Source: Segetibacter sp. (GTDB lineage Bacteria; Bacteroidota; Bacteroidia; Chitinophagales; Chitinophagaceae). From it: a DNA stretch of 64,000 nt. Made by a program: the position numbers and the translations under genes. Location: assembly GCF_025963695.1 (NCBI RefSeq), contig NZ_JAOQAH010000083.1:1-64000 (forward strand), read 5' to 3'. Position 1 is the first letter of the stretch. Every line of letters begins with the position of its first letter. This document shows positions 26,801 to 33,840 of the stretch, piece by piece. A model generated the notes under the pieces. The model saw only the letters and a list, made by a program, of their open reading frames with translations, did not search any database and was not told the DNA's origin.

Positions 26801-27277
26801 TCCATCAAGATTAATTGTATCGTTTGTTTTAAGTTGGATGATATTACCCGAAAGCGTTTTAGGAAGAACCACTTTTTCAAACAATGCTTCGGGGTGTGTT
26901 ACGATCAATTTCTTATTTCCGCCATTTGAAAGCCGCATCAAAGCTTCTGCACGAAGCATTACATGACTGCTATTAAGTAACTTGAAATTCTTCCTGTTTT
27001 TGAATGAAGACGGAAAATAAAAAAGGTCTAAAGCGCTGGTAAGGCTTTCAAGTGTGTTATGAAAGTAGGCAGCTTCCTCAGAGTCATTTAAAATGACCAG
27101 GTGGTTTAAGCCTTCGGTAGATGTATGGTTAAAAATAGCAGAAACTGTAAATTCAGGACTGCTGCCATGGAGGTTTTTAAGATAAAGATGCTGAGGTTGA
27201 GACAAAGTAATTTTGTCCGCTATCTGAAAAAGGCGGGGGTTACTTTGAAATTTGTCTGTTAAATGCTGCAGGTTCAT
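23867..27277 (-). CDS. mfd: Transcription-repair coupling factor
   Basis: ATP-driven translocase that removes stalled RNA polymerase and recruits UvrA to lesions. The N-terminal UvrB-like region holds ALRGGILDIYSFGNEKPYRV. The RNA-polymerase-interacting domain follows, with LQPGDYVTHIDHGVGTYSGL. The superfamily 2 helicase core carries Walker A GDVGFGKTEVAIRA, motif II DEEQKFGV, TATPIPRTL and the QLRGRVGRS motif VI. The TRCF C-terminal domain completes it. At 1136 residues it is full length. A TATCTTTG promoter box lies about 50 bp upstream. Convergent with the beta-barrel gene. Confidence 0.97.
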   Translation of the reverse strand: MNLQHLTDKFQSNPRLFQIADKITLSQPQHLYLKNLHGSSPEFTVSAIFNHTSTEGLNHLVILNDSEEAAYFHNTLESLTSALDLFYFPSSFKNRKNFKLLNSSHVMLRAEALMRLSNGGNKKLIVTHPEALFEKVVLPKTLSGNIIQLKTNDTINLDGLLELFVMYGFERTDFVYEPGQFALRGGILDIYSFGNEKPYRVELFGNDVDSIRIFDPETQLSERKLMQVSIIPNVDTQFDSGDKVSLLEFLPENTVVWIQDWQFAKERIITQEEDLEFFLKLQQENQGKKHQVEEDDDTLLKDVKHADFVRADVIERQLGSRHIIEFDRSNYFKGLEIEFNTKEQPAFNRQFDLLIKDLKQWESKGFELFIFADNPKQLERLHSIFEDLKAEITFTPLANNIHRGFIDEDLKVVCYTDHQVFQRYHKYKVKQAYNKNKALTLRTLRELQPGDYVTHIDHGVGTYSGLQKIQVNGRLQEAVRIIYKDNDILYVNINSLHKISKYTGKEGSIPKVNKIGSDTWQKLKEKTKTKVKEIAFDLIQLYAERKAQQGFQFSPDNYMQTELEASFIYEDTPDQSKATADVKKDMESPSPMDRLVCGDVGFGKTEVAIRAAFKAVVDGKQAAILVPTTILAFQHYKTFQDRLKDFPVTVDFVNRFKSSKEKKETLQKLQEGKVDIIIGTHSILGKEVKFKDLGLMVIDEEQKFGVGAKEKLKTLKTNVDCLTLTATPIPRTLQFSLMGARDLSIINTPPPNRQPIQTEVLVFNEDAIRDSIYYETERGGQVFFIHNRVHGLHEMAGLIQGLCPDLSIGYAHGQLEGHELEERILDFIDKKYDVLVCTNIVESGVDIPNVNTIMINNAHHFGLSDLHQLRGRVGRSNKKAFCYLLAPPMSTLPNDSRKRLQTLEQHSELGSGFQIAMRDLDIRGAGNMLGGEQTGFMAEIGFEMYQKILNEAISELKRSKFKDLFKEEIQKQDNFVSDCTIDTDLEILIPDRYVDSITERLSLYTRLDNCETDKELEDFKAEMLDRFGPIPQPVDDLFTTVRCRRMGVNLGFEKMSLKDDTLRCYFINRPDSPYFESETFKNVLAFLQTGTNKAKLKQAGKMFLLVVEGVKKMEEMHRFLTRMHKEVIKSEEAVEV

Positions 27278-27327
27278 TCGCTCTTGAATACCTTAATAGT
27301 ATAACAGTAGTTATTTATTAAGGTGGG

Positions 27328-27335
27328 CAAAGATA
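27328..27335 (-). promoter_or_regulatory. Candidate -7 box for mfd
   Basis: TATCTTTG on the minus strand matches TAnnTTTG, 50 bp before the mfd ATG. Confidence 0.4.
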
Positions 27336-27472
27336 GATACGGGGGTTGAGAATTATTCTAAGAGTTATTGTTAAGATTGGCTACTAGCTTGGCCGTATAG
27401 ACAGCGATGCTGAATTGTTACAAAGGGATCCTAATTTTTTTAACTGCTTATTGTGTACTTTGTAAAAAAAAC

Positions 27473-28201
27473 ATGCTTGAACCCTGGAGGACCGGAGTTG
27501 TAATTCAGATAAAAGAGGAAAATCCTCTGACCCGCCGGTTTTGGATACAAATTCCTGAAATAGAGACTTTCAATTTTATCCCCGGACAGTTTGTAACCCT
27601 TGACCTTCCCATTCACGAAAAAAAGAATAAAAGATGGCGAAGCTATTCTATCGCATCATGGCCGGATGGAACCAATGTATTAGAATTGGTAATTGTATTT
27701 TTGGAAGGAGGTGCGGGAACTACCTACATATTTAATGAAGTAAAGGAAGGTTCAGAATTGCTTCTAAGAGGTCCACAAGGTGTTTTTGTTTTACCTCAAA
27801 CTATTGATAGGGACCTTTTTCTTATTTGCACCGGTACGGGGGTGGCGCCTTACCGAAGTATGCTTCATAATATGAAGCGTAATAAAATTCCGCATAAAAA
27901 CGTTTATTTAATTTTTGGTACACGCTTTTTCAAAGATTGCTTGTATTATAAAGAATTAAAAGAGCTTGAACAGGATATTGACGGGTATTTTTATTTGCCC
28001 ACCTTTTCGCGTGAGCCGGAAGAAAATAAATCAATGCTGAAAGGGTATGTTCATTCTGTTTATGAAGGGATCGTTTCCGATAATAAACCTCCCGCATACT
28101 TTTATTTGTGCGGTTGGAAGAATATGATAGATGAAGCGAAGGAAAGAATACTTGCTTTAGGTTATGATAAAAAAGATATTCACCTTGAGCTATATGGATA
28201 G
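27473..28201 (+). CDS. FAD-binding ferredoxin/flavodoxin-NADP+ reductase-like oxidoreductase
   Basis: Flavin reductase of the ferredoxin-NADP+ reductase fold. The ATG at 27473 (MLEPWRTGVV) gives 242 residues; the open frame has an unsupported 22-codon extension. FAD-binding barrel with RSYSIAS (the RxYS flavin motif) and LLRGPQGVFVLP; the NAD(P) domain begins at FLICTGTGVAPYRSML (GTGxAP) and ends with FYLCGWKNMIDEAKE, the CGxxxM pattern. The C-terminus (HLELYG) is short as in single-domain reductases; no iron-sulfur domain is attached. Electron partner unknown. The small membrane protein gene 21 bp downstream is likely co-transcribed. Confidence 0.87.
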   Translation: MLEPWRTGVVIQIKEENPLTRRFWIQIPEIETFNFIPGQFVTLDLPIHEKKNKRWRSYSIASWPDGTNVLELVIVFLEGGAGTTYIFNEVKEGSELLLRGPQGVFVLPQTIDRDLFLICTGTGVAPYRSMLHNMKRNKIPHKNVYLIFGTRFFKDCLYYKELKELEQDIDGYFYLPTFSREPEENKSMLKGYVHSVYEGIVSDNKPPAYFYLCGWKNMIDEAKERILALGYDKKDIHLELYG

Positions 28202-28222
28202 GATTTAAATGATGGGTTGGTT

Positions 28223-28648
28223 ATGAAAAAAGAAAAACTACAACAGTTAGCACATTTAATTGCAGGCATTATTACGTTGGCCTACGGATTTGATGCTTTT
28301 GAATTAGGCGATTTTGCGTCCGCTACTTATTTCCTTGCATTGGCTATTGTGTTTTTAATAGTTGCAGGGGCCCATAAATGGATTGCCGAAAAATTTATAA
28401 GGGGAGATGTGGCAATTAATTTGTTAGAGTCAGTTACTATTATTTATGCTGCGGCAAGTTTCAGAGACAAGGCGCATCCATTTCTTTATTATACGGTTAC
28501 TGCAATTGGAATAAGTTATTTCATTTTAGCAATTGCCAACCTTTTCGCGCTGGTAGAACCCGTACGCAAAAGCTATAAAGGAAAAAAAAGGAGGAAAGCT
28601 TCATCGCATCTTTTTAAAGAACAGAAATTGGTACAGTCTGATAACTGA
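28223..28648 (+). CDS. Small four-helix membrane protein of unknown function
   Basis: 141 residues from the ATG at 28223 (the frame is open from a TTG at 28217). Four hydrophobic helices: HLIAGIITLAYGFDAF, ATYFLALAIVFLIVAGA, AINLLESVTIIYAAASF and LYYTVTAIGISYFILAIANL. A basic C-terminal tail follows (YKGKKRRKASSH). No family recognised. It lies 21 bp after the flavin reductase gene, so a membrane partner role in electron transfer is conceivable but not shown. Confidence 0.65.
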   Translation: MKKEKLQQLAHLIAGIITLAYGFDAFELGDFASATYFLALAIVFLIVAGAHKWIAEKFIRGDVAINLLESVTIIYAAASFRDKAHPFLYYTVTAIGISYFILAIANLFALVEPVRKSYKGKKRRKASSHLFKEQKLVQSDN

Positions 28649-28711
28649 GATGACTTAGATATTTTTAAGATTATTCGTACGTGCAAATTGTTCCTTTTTG
28701 CAACCCAGATG

Positions 28712-28764
28712 AAAGGATTGCGACGCAACGATGTTGCTATAAAAACAGATGCTGGTACTTAAAT
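28712..28764 (+). repeat. Dispersed intergenic element, copy I
   Basis: Core TGCGACGCAA at 28719-28728, CGATGTTGCTATAAAAAC, right end GATGCTGGTACTTAAA. It ends about 5-9 bp before the terminator of glyS. Confidence 0.75.
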
Positions 28765-28795
28765 AAAAAGTCCGAAGCGTTGCTTCGGACTTTTA
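28765..28795. terminator. Bidirectional intrinsic terminator (glyS side)
   Basis: Perfect 10-bp stem AGTCCGAAGC / GCTTCGGACT with loop GTT, A-run left and T-run right; serves glyS (-) and possibly the small membrane protein gene (+). Confidence 0.9.
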
Positions 28796-28812
28796 GATAA
28801 TTCTAATATCGT

Positions 28813-30276
28813 TTATGATATATTCTTCAAAACCAGTTCCCTAACCGCACTTATAGAAATTCGCTCTTGTTGCATACTATCGCGATGGCGGATTGTAACT
28901 GTTTGATCTTCTTTTGTCTGGTGATCGATTGTTACACAGAAAGGAGTGCCGATTGCATCTTGCCGACGATATCTTTTTCCGATGGCATCTTTCTCTTCGA
29001 AAAAACAACGGAAATGCGTCTTGCAATCATTCATTAGCGCTCTTGCAATTTCCGGTAGACCATCTTTTTTTACCAGCGGCAAAATAGCCAGTTTAACAGG
29101 GGCGATTTTTGCGGGAATATGCATAACAACCCGGATATCTGTACTGCCATCTTCTTTGGTTAGCGTTTCTACCTCATAGCTCTCACTTAGTATAAGTAAG
29201 AACATTCGGTCTAAACCAATTGACGTCTCTACAACGTATGGAATGTAGTTGCCGTACGGCTTGCCGGTAGCAGGGTCAACATCATTATCAAAATACTGCA
29301 TTTTCTTTTTGCTGTATAACTGATGCTGTGTTAAGTCAAAATCGCTACGTGAGTGTATGCCTTCTACCTCTTTGAAACCAAAGGGAAATTCAAATTCTAT
29401 ATCGCAGGCTTCTTTTGCATAATGAGCCAACTTTACGTGATCGTGATACCGATACTTATCGGAAGAAATACCTAGGCTTACATGCCACTGCAATCTTGCT
29501 TCTTTCCAGTGCCTGTACCAATGACCTTCAGTACCAGGCCGAACAAAAAACTGCATTTCCATTTGTTCAAACTCCCGCATTCTAAAAATGAACTGGCGGG
29601 CAACAATTTCGTTTCTAAAAGCTTTACCGGTCTGAGCAATACCAAAGGGTATCCTCATTCTTGAAGTCTTTTGAACGTTGAGAAAATTTACAAAAATACC
29701 TTGTGCCGTTTCCGGACGTAAATAAATGGTATCAGCATCCTCGGCAACACTTCCGAGCTGAGTAGAAAACATGAGGTTAAATTGCCGGATGTCAGTCCAG
29801 TTGCCAGTGCCGCTAACGGCACAAACAATATTATTAGTGGCTATTAATTCTTTTAAACCTGTATAGTCTTCGGCAGCAAGCAAACGATCCATCTCTGCGA
29901 TTAGCGCTTCAGCCTCCTGGGTTTTACCTTCATCTTTTAATTTATCTGCAAGACCTTCTACTAAGTGATCAACCCTGTAACGCTTATTGCTATCACGATT
30001 GTCAATCATAGGATCACTAAAATTATCAACGTGACCGCTGGCCTTCCAGGTAGTGGGGTGCATAAAAATAGCGGCATCAATACCCACAATGTTTTCATTC
30101 AATTGTGTCATTGATTTCCACCAATAATCGCGTATATTTTTTTTTAATTCGCTACCATATGGGCCATAATCGTATACAGCGCTTAATCCATCATAAATTT
30201 CACTGCTGGGGAAAACAAAACCATATTCTTTAGCGTGAGAAATGATCTCTTGAAACTTATTTTCGTTTGTCGTCAT
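28813..30276 (-). CDS. glyS: Glycyl-tRNA synthetase (single-chain, class II)
   Basis: Charges tRNA-Gly. It is the dimeric single-chain type found in Bacteroidota, archaea and eukaryotes, not the bacterial alpha2beta2 type. Residues 15-45 carry EYGFVFPSSEIYDGLSAVYD. Motif 2 is FRNEIVARQFIFRMREFEQM; motif 3 lies near the conserved SIGLDRMFLLIL. The anticodon-binding domain starts at about 380 (PVKLAILPLVKKDGLPE). Length 487 is normal. Its TAGGTTTG promoter box sits only 7 bp before the ATG, which implies a nearly leaderless message. Confidence 0.97.
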   Translation of the reverse strand: MTTNENKFQEIISHAKEYGFVFPSSEIYDGLSAVYDYGPYGSELKKNIRDYWWKSMTQLNENIVGIDAAIFMHPTTWKASGHVDNFSDPMIDNRDSNKRYRVDHLVEGLADKLKDEGKTQEAEALIAEMDRLLAAEDYTGLKELIATNNIVCAVSGTGNWTDIRQFNLMFSTQLGSVAEDADTIYLRPETAQGIFVNFLNVQKTSRMRIPFGIAQTGKAFRNEIVARQFIFRMREFEQMEMQFFVRPGTEGHWYRHWKEARLQWHVSLGISSDKYRYHDHVKLAHYAKEACDIEFEFPFGFKEVEGIHSRSDFDLTQHQLYSKKKMQYFDNDVDPATGKPYGNYIPYVVETSIGLDRMFLLILSESYEVETLTKEDGSTDIRVVMHIPAKIAPVKLAILPLVKKDGLPEIARALMNDCKTHFRCFFEEKDAIGKRYRRQDAIGTPFCVTIDHQTKEDQTVTIRHRDSMQQERISISAVRELVLKNIS

Positions 30277-30283
30277 AATGCGG

Positions 30284-30291
30284 CAAACCTA
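30284..30291 (-). promoter_or_regulatory. Candidate -7 box for glyS, very close to the start codon
   Basis: TAGGTTTG on the minus strand (TAnnTTTG), 7 bp before the glyS ATG, so the transcript would start within a few bases of the codon. Confidence 0.5.
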
Positions 30292-30423
30292 CAGAAAATA
30301 CAGTAAAATAAAGCCGGCAAGGTGGTGCGAAAAGAAGGGGTGGGGCGAATGCTAGAAAGGTGAGAGGGGGGTGATTGGAAGGGTAGGTGTTCTCAAACTT
30401 AATTTTCTAACTGTAAGATTACA

Positions 30424-30669
30424 TTAATTCATAAATATCCTGTCTTTAATGAAACGGCCCTCCAGTTCTTTAATCCGCTTCTCTAATTCGTCATTTCTTG
30501 CATCCAGCTCAAGAATGCGGCTATGACTTTTAACAATGTCGCTTTGATAACCCCTGATTTTATTCTGCATTTGTGAGGCGAAGTAAACTTTGCAAATTAA
30601 CCCTACAGAAATACCTGCCAACACTGCACCTACATACTGCATCACGATATTCAATAAGGGGTAAAACAT
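30424..30669 (-). CDS. Small membrane-anchored coiled-coil protein
   Basis: 81 residues: one transmembrane helix at about 8-30 (IVMQYVGAVLAGISVGLICK) followed by a charged heptad-like helix to about 74 (ILELDARNDELEKRIKELEG). This layout resembles small septum-associated or shape-related proteins, but I cannot assign a family. It follows the MazG-like gene by 120 bp on the same strand. A G-rich tract lies between its stop and the glyS start. Confidence 0.6.
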   Translation of the reverse strand: MFYPLLNIVMQYVGAVLAGISVGLICKVYFASQMQNKIRGYQSDIVKSHSRILELDARNDELEKRIKELEGRFIKDRIFMN

Positions 30670-30789
30670 AATCTACTGTATTTGTTTGTAATAATTCTTG
30701 TTCTTCTCTAAAGATGGCAGAGGTGCATATTTGGTTGCACAATAAGTACCCTTTTTAGAGATGTTCCCTTTTTGAGACAATTATTACTC

Positions 30790-31125
30790 TTACGGATTAA
30801 GTTTTTTATTATCCTGGTGACGGCTTAAATCCCGTGAAGTCTTTTTCTCGATGTTCTTTTCAAACGCTGCAGTCATGTCAACGCCGGTTTGGTTTGCAAG
30901 ACAAAGCAGAACCCATAACACATCTGCCATCTCATCTGCCAACTCACGGTTCTTATCAGATTCTTTAAATGACTGCTCACCATACTTTCTCACTATTAAC
31001 CGGCTTAGCTCACCAACTTCCTCCATCAAAATTCCAAGGTTTGTCAGTTCATTAAAGTAACGAACACCGACCGTCTTTATCCAATCATCTACCTTTATTT
31101 GCGCCTCTTTTAAGGTTATTTCCAT
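30790..31125 (-). CDS. MazG-like nucleotide pyrophosphohydrolase
   Basis: All-alpha NTP pyrophosphatase of the MazG/iMazG type, hydrolysing (d)NTPs, probably non-canonical ones, to monophosphates. Metal-binding EExxE is in GILMEEVGELSRL and ExxD in ELADEMADVLWVLLCLAN. At 111 residues it is the single-domain size. It lies 71 bp after dtd, so two quality-control enzymes (for nucleotides and for aminoacyl-tRNA) may share a transcript. The substrate is not deducible from sequence. Confidence 0.85.
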   Translation of the reverse strand: MEITLKEAQIKVDDWIKTVGVRYFNELTNLGILMEEVGELSRLIVRKYGEQSFKESDKNRELADEMADVLWVLLCLANQTGVDMTAAFEKNIEKKTSRDLSRHQDNKKLNP

Positions 31126-31196
31126 TAATTATTTTTTAAAAATTTACTCCTGCATTTTTGTCCAGATAAAGGAAAGCATTTCCGATTCCGGAATTA

Positions 31197-31649
31197 TCAT
31201 TCTTTATTCTTGCTATCTAATATAATAGTTACAGGTCCGTCATTTACTAATTCCACTTGCATATCGGCACCAAAAATCCCTGTTGCAATGTTTTTTCCTA
31301 AATCAACTTTTAGTTGCCCGATCATTTTTTCATACATTGGTATTGCAAATGTGCTTTTCGAGGCCTTGATATAGGAAGGTTTATTTCCTTTTTTAGTGCT
31401 TGCGTGCAAAGTAAACTGGCTTACTAATAATATTTCTCCACCTATCTCTTTTACACTTTTATTCATTACACCAATTTCATCACTAAATATTCTCAGGTTA
31501 ACTATCTTATTGCTTAGCCAGTTTATGTCGTCATCGCTATCTGCATCTTCAACTCCCATCAGTACAAGCAACCCTTTATTTATTTGACCCGTTATTTCAC
31601 CATTAACTTTTACAGACGCTTTATTTACCCGTTGAATAACAACCCTCAT
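31197..31649 (-). CDS. dtd: D-aminoacyl-tRNA deacylase
   Basis: Removes D-amino acids (and glycine from tRNA-Ala) from mischarged tRNAs. MRVVIQRVNKASVKVNGEIT is the canonical N-terminus. The SQFTLHASTKKGNKPS block contains the catalytic Thr region (SQFTLxAxxxKGxxPS), and the Gly-cisPro motif appears as NDGPVTIILDSK at the C-terminus. The 150-residue length is typical. Divergent from arfB with only 31 bp between start codons; upstream gene of a likely dtd-mazG-like-coiled-coil operon. Confidence 0.96.
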   Translation of the reverse strand: MRVVIQRVNKASVKVNGEITGQINKGLLVLMGVEDADSDDDINWLSNKIVNLRIFSDEIGVMNKSVKEIGGEILLVSQFTLHASTKKGNKPSYIKASKSTFAIPMYEKMIGQLKVDLGKNIATGIFGADMQVELVNDGPVTIILDSKNKE

Positions 31650-31680
31650 ACGAACCTTTTTTACTTGTAATTTTATGTTT

Positions 31681-32079
31681 ATGAAGGTAGACGTTTACAA
31701 CGAAATTGTATTTAGCACTGCAAGAAGTGGCGGTAAGGGAGGTCAGAATGTAAATAAAGTAGAGACCATGGTCGAAGGAAGATGGAACATTGCAGGGTCG
31801 GCTTTTTTCACCTATCAACAAAAACAAACACTGTTTGAAAAACTGCAAAACAAAATAACCTCCGAAGGCGTGCTACTTGTAAAGTCTCAGACAGCAAGAA
31901 CACAACTAGGAAACAGGGATGAAGTTGTGAAAAAAATAAACACTTTAATAGAACATGCATTGGTTAAAAAGAAAGCACGAATTGCTACAAAACCTTCAAA
32001 AGGCAGCAGGGAAAAAAGAATAGAGTCGAAAAAAATAACTTCAGACATTAAAAGCAACAGGCGAAAGATTATATTTTAA
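31681..32079 (+). CDS. arfB: Ribosome-rescue peptidyl-tRNA hydrolase (ArfB-like)
   Basis: Release-factor-like hydrolase that frees stalled ribosomes on messages lacking a stop codon. The catalytic GGQ is in ARSGGKGGQNVNKVET. The Lys/Arg-rich C-terminal tail (KKKARIATKPSKGSREKRIE; SKKITSDIKSNRRKII) enters the mRNA channel in ArfB. Codon recognition domains of RF1/RF2 are absent, as expected for the family at 132-134 residues. ATG at 31681 is preferred (MKVDVYNEIVFS); an in-frame ATG at 31675 is possible. Confidence 0.92.
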   Translation: MKVDVYNEIVFSTARSGGKGGQNVNKVETMVEGRWNIAGSAFFTYQQKQTLFEKLQNKITSEGVLLVKSQTARTQLGNRDEVVKKINTLIEHALVKKKARIATKPSKGSREKRIESKKITSDIKSNRRKIIF

Positions 32080-32116
32080 GAAAGAATAATAAATGAGGGG
32101 ATGTTACGAGACATAG

Positions 32117-32124
32117 TATTTTTG
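32117..32124 (+). promoter_or_regulatory. Candidate -7 box for the flippase gene
   Basis: TATTTTTG (TAnnTTTG) 9 bp before the TTG start at 32134. Confidence 0.4.
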
Positions 32125-32133
32125 ATGAAATAA

Positions 32134-33654
32134 TTGAAACAATTGAGTGGATTAAAAAAATTGGCAAGTCAAACAATGTGGTATGGAGTAAGTTCTATTG
32201 CTGCACGTTTTATGAGCTACCTGCTGACCCCTTATTTAACGAGAACTTCGGTTTTAAAAATATCGGATTATGGAAAGATGAGTCTCGTTTTTGCGGCCAT
32301 TCCTCTACTCAATGTACTTTTCACTTATGGTTTTGAGACTGCTTATTTTCGTTTTTCACAGCGTAAGGAGTATGAAAACAGCATCTACAGCACTGCAAGC
32401 ATTTCTCTTTTTCTTACTACCATTTTTCTTTCTGCTTTTTTATGGATTTTTAGAGATACCCTCGCAGCCTTTGCCGGCGTAGCAGACGACCCTCAATTAA
32501 TAGAGCTAACCATTTTAATTATTGCCTTAGATGCCTTAGCAGCAATTCCTTTCGCACGTTTGCGGCAGGAAGGACGACCCATAAAGTATGCAGCCATCAG
32601 GATCTGCAGTATTCTTCTGAATATTTTGGTGACTGTCTTTTTTCTATCTTATTGTCCAAAAATTATTGAGAACAATCCTGATAGCTGGATCGGATTTTTT
32701 TATAGTACAGATGTGAATCGCGTTACTTATGTTATTCTCGCAAACGTTATGTCATCTGGCCTCACCGTACTCTTGCTAATGGGGCAAATTGGCTCTATAA
32801 AACTTCACTTTAATACAAAGCTTTGGAAGGAAATGATGCTCTATTCCTTACCCCTCATTATTGTAGGGATGGGTGGAATGATTAATGAAACTTTTGACAG
32901 GCTAATGTTGAACTGGTGGGTTCCCGGAACTGCGACCTTTAAACAGGAGCAGGTCGCAATTTACAGTGCATGCTATAAGTTGTCTTTACTCATAAGCTTG
33001 TTTATTCAGGCCTTCCGGATGGGGGCAGAGCCTTTTTTCTTCAAACAAGCCGAAGGGCTAAATCCGCAGCGGATTTATGCAAGGGTAATGAAGTTCTTTG
33101 TTATTACAGTCACAACAATGTTCCTCGTGGTTAGTCTATACATTCCGGTAATCAGTTATCTTTTTATTGGAAATAAAACCTACTGGGCCGGGCTTGGGGT
33201 AGTACCAATTCTATTGCTCGCCAATATATTTTTAGGCATTTATTACAACCTTAGTATTTGGTATAAGCTAAGCAATAAAACGCACGCGGGTGCAATTATT
33301 ACCGTAATCGGGGCCGTTATTACTATCATTATAAACCGGATTTTTATTCCAGGTTATGGCTATATGGCCTGTGCCTGGGCTACATTTTTTTGTTATGCAA
33401 GTATGATGGTAATGAGCTACATATGGGGGCAAAAGGAATATCGCATTCCCTACCCATGGAAAAAACTAACGGCTTATGTTGTAATTGTGGTAACCTTATT
33501 CTTTATTCATAAGGGCCTCATTGCGCTGTTGCCTTACACCTTGTTTAGCCTTATTGTCGCTTCTATCTTACTATTCATTTATATCTGGTTTATATTATTG
33601 GTCGAAAGAAAAGAGTTTCAAAAAATGCCTGTAATAGGCAAGTACCTAAAGTAG
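32134..33654 (+). CDS. Oligosaccharide flippase family protein (Wzx/MurJ-like)
   Basis: Polytopic membrane protein of 506 residues with about 12-14 hydrophobic helices, of the polysaccharide biosynthesis/MATE-like flippase superfamily. The N-terminus LKKLASQTMWYGVSSIAARF followed by MSYLLTPYLT is characteristic. It would move lipid-linked sugars across the inner membrane. A stop codon at 32131 means the frame must start at TTG 32134 or 32143, or at the ATG for MWYG; TTG 32134 keeps the whole conserved N-terminus. No sugar-transferase cluster is adjacent; the WecA-like gene is 8.5 kb away. Confidence 0.85.
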   Translation: MKQLSGLKKLASQTMWYGVSSIAARFMSYLLTPYLTRTSVLKISDYGKMSLVFAAIPLLNVLFTYGFETAYFRFSQRKEYENSIYSTASISLFLTTIFLSAFLWIFRDTLAAFAGVADDPQLIELTILIIALDALAAIPFARLRQEGRPIKYAAIRICSILLNILVTVFFLSYCPKIIENNPDSWIGFFYSTDVNRVTYVILANVMSSGLTVLLLMGQIGSIKLHFNTKLWKEMMLYSLPLIIVGMGGMINETFDRLMLNWWVPGTATFKQEQVAIYSACYKLSLLISLFIQAFRMGAEPFFFKQAEGLNPQRIYARVMKFFVITVTTMFLVVSLYIPVISYLFIGNKTYWAGLGVVPILLLANIFLGIYYNLSIWYKLSNKTHAGAIITVIGAVITIIINRIFIPGYGYMACAWATFFCYASMMVMSYIWGQKEYRIPYPWKKLTAYVVIVVTLFFIHKGLIALLPYTLFSLIVASILLFIYIWFILLVERKEFQKMPVIGKYLK

Positions 33655-33658
33655 ATTC

Positions 33659-33730
33659 CTTTTGTACCAGGCATTAGTACTGCTATTAAACATCGTTGCG
33701 GCGCTCCGTTCATCCCTTGTAATTCTACTG
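33659..33730 (-). repeat. Dispersed intergenic element, copy J (full length)
   Basis: Read on the minus strand: left end AGTAGAATTACAAGG, a mutated core (AGCGCCGCAA, 33696-33705), CGATGTTTAATAGCAG, right end ATGCCTGGTACAAAA. The right end begins 5 bp after the flippase stop codon. Both ends are preserved, so it helps define element length at about 70 bp. Confidence 0.78.
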
Positions 33731-33795
33731 AAATTAGTCCGCGGTTTTACAACTTATTAAGCTTTTCATTCAAGTGAAAGGCAGTGTACTTTCCT

Positions 33796-33803
33796 TACCT
33801 TTG
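33796..33803 (+). promoter_or_regulatory. Candidate -7 box for ileS
   Basis: TACCTTTG (TAnnTTTG), 37 bp before the ileS ATG. It lies inside the unsupported 5' extension of the open frame, which supports the later start. Confidence 0.5.
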
Positions 33804-33840
33804 CGCACCTTTTTTATTATCATCTCAGCAGTTTATAAAT

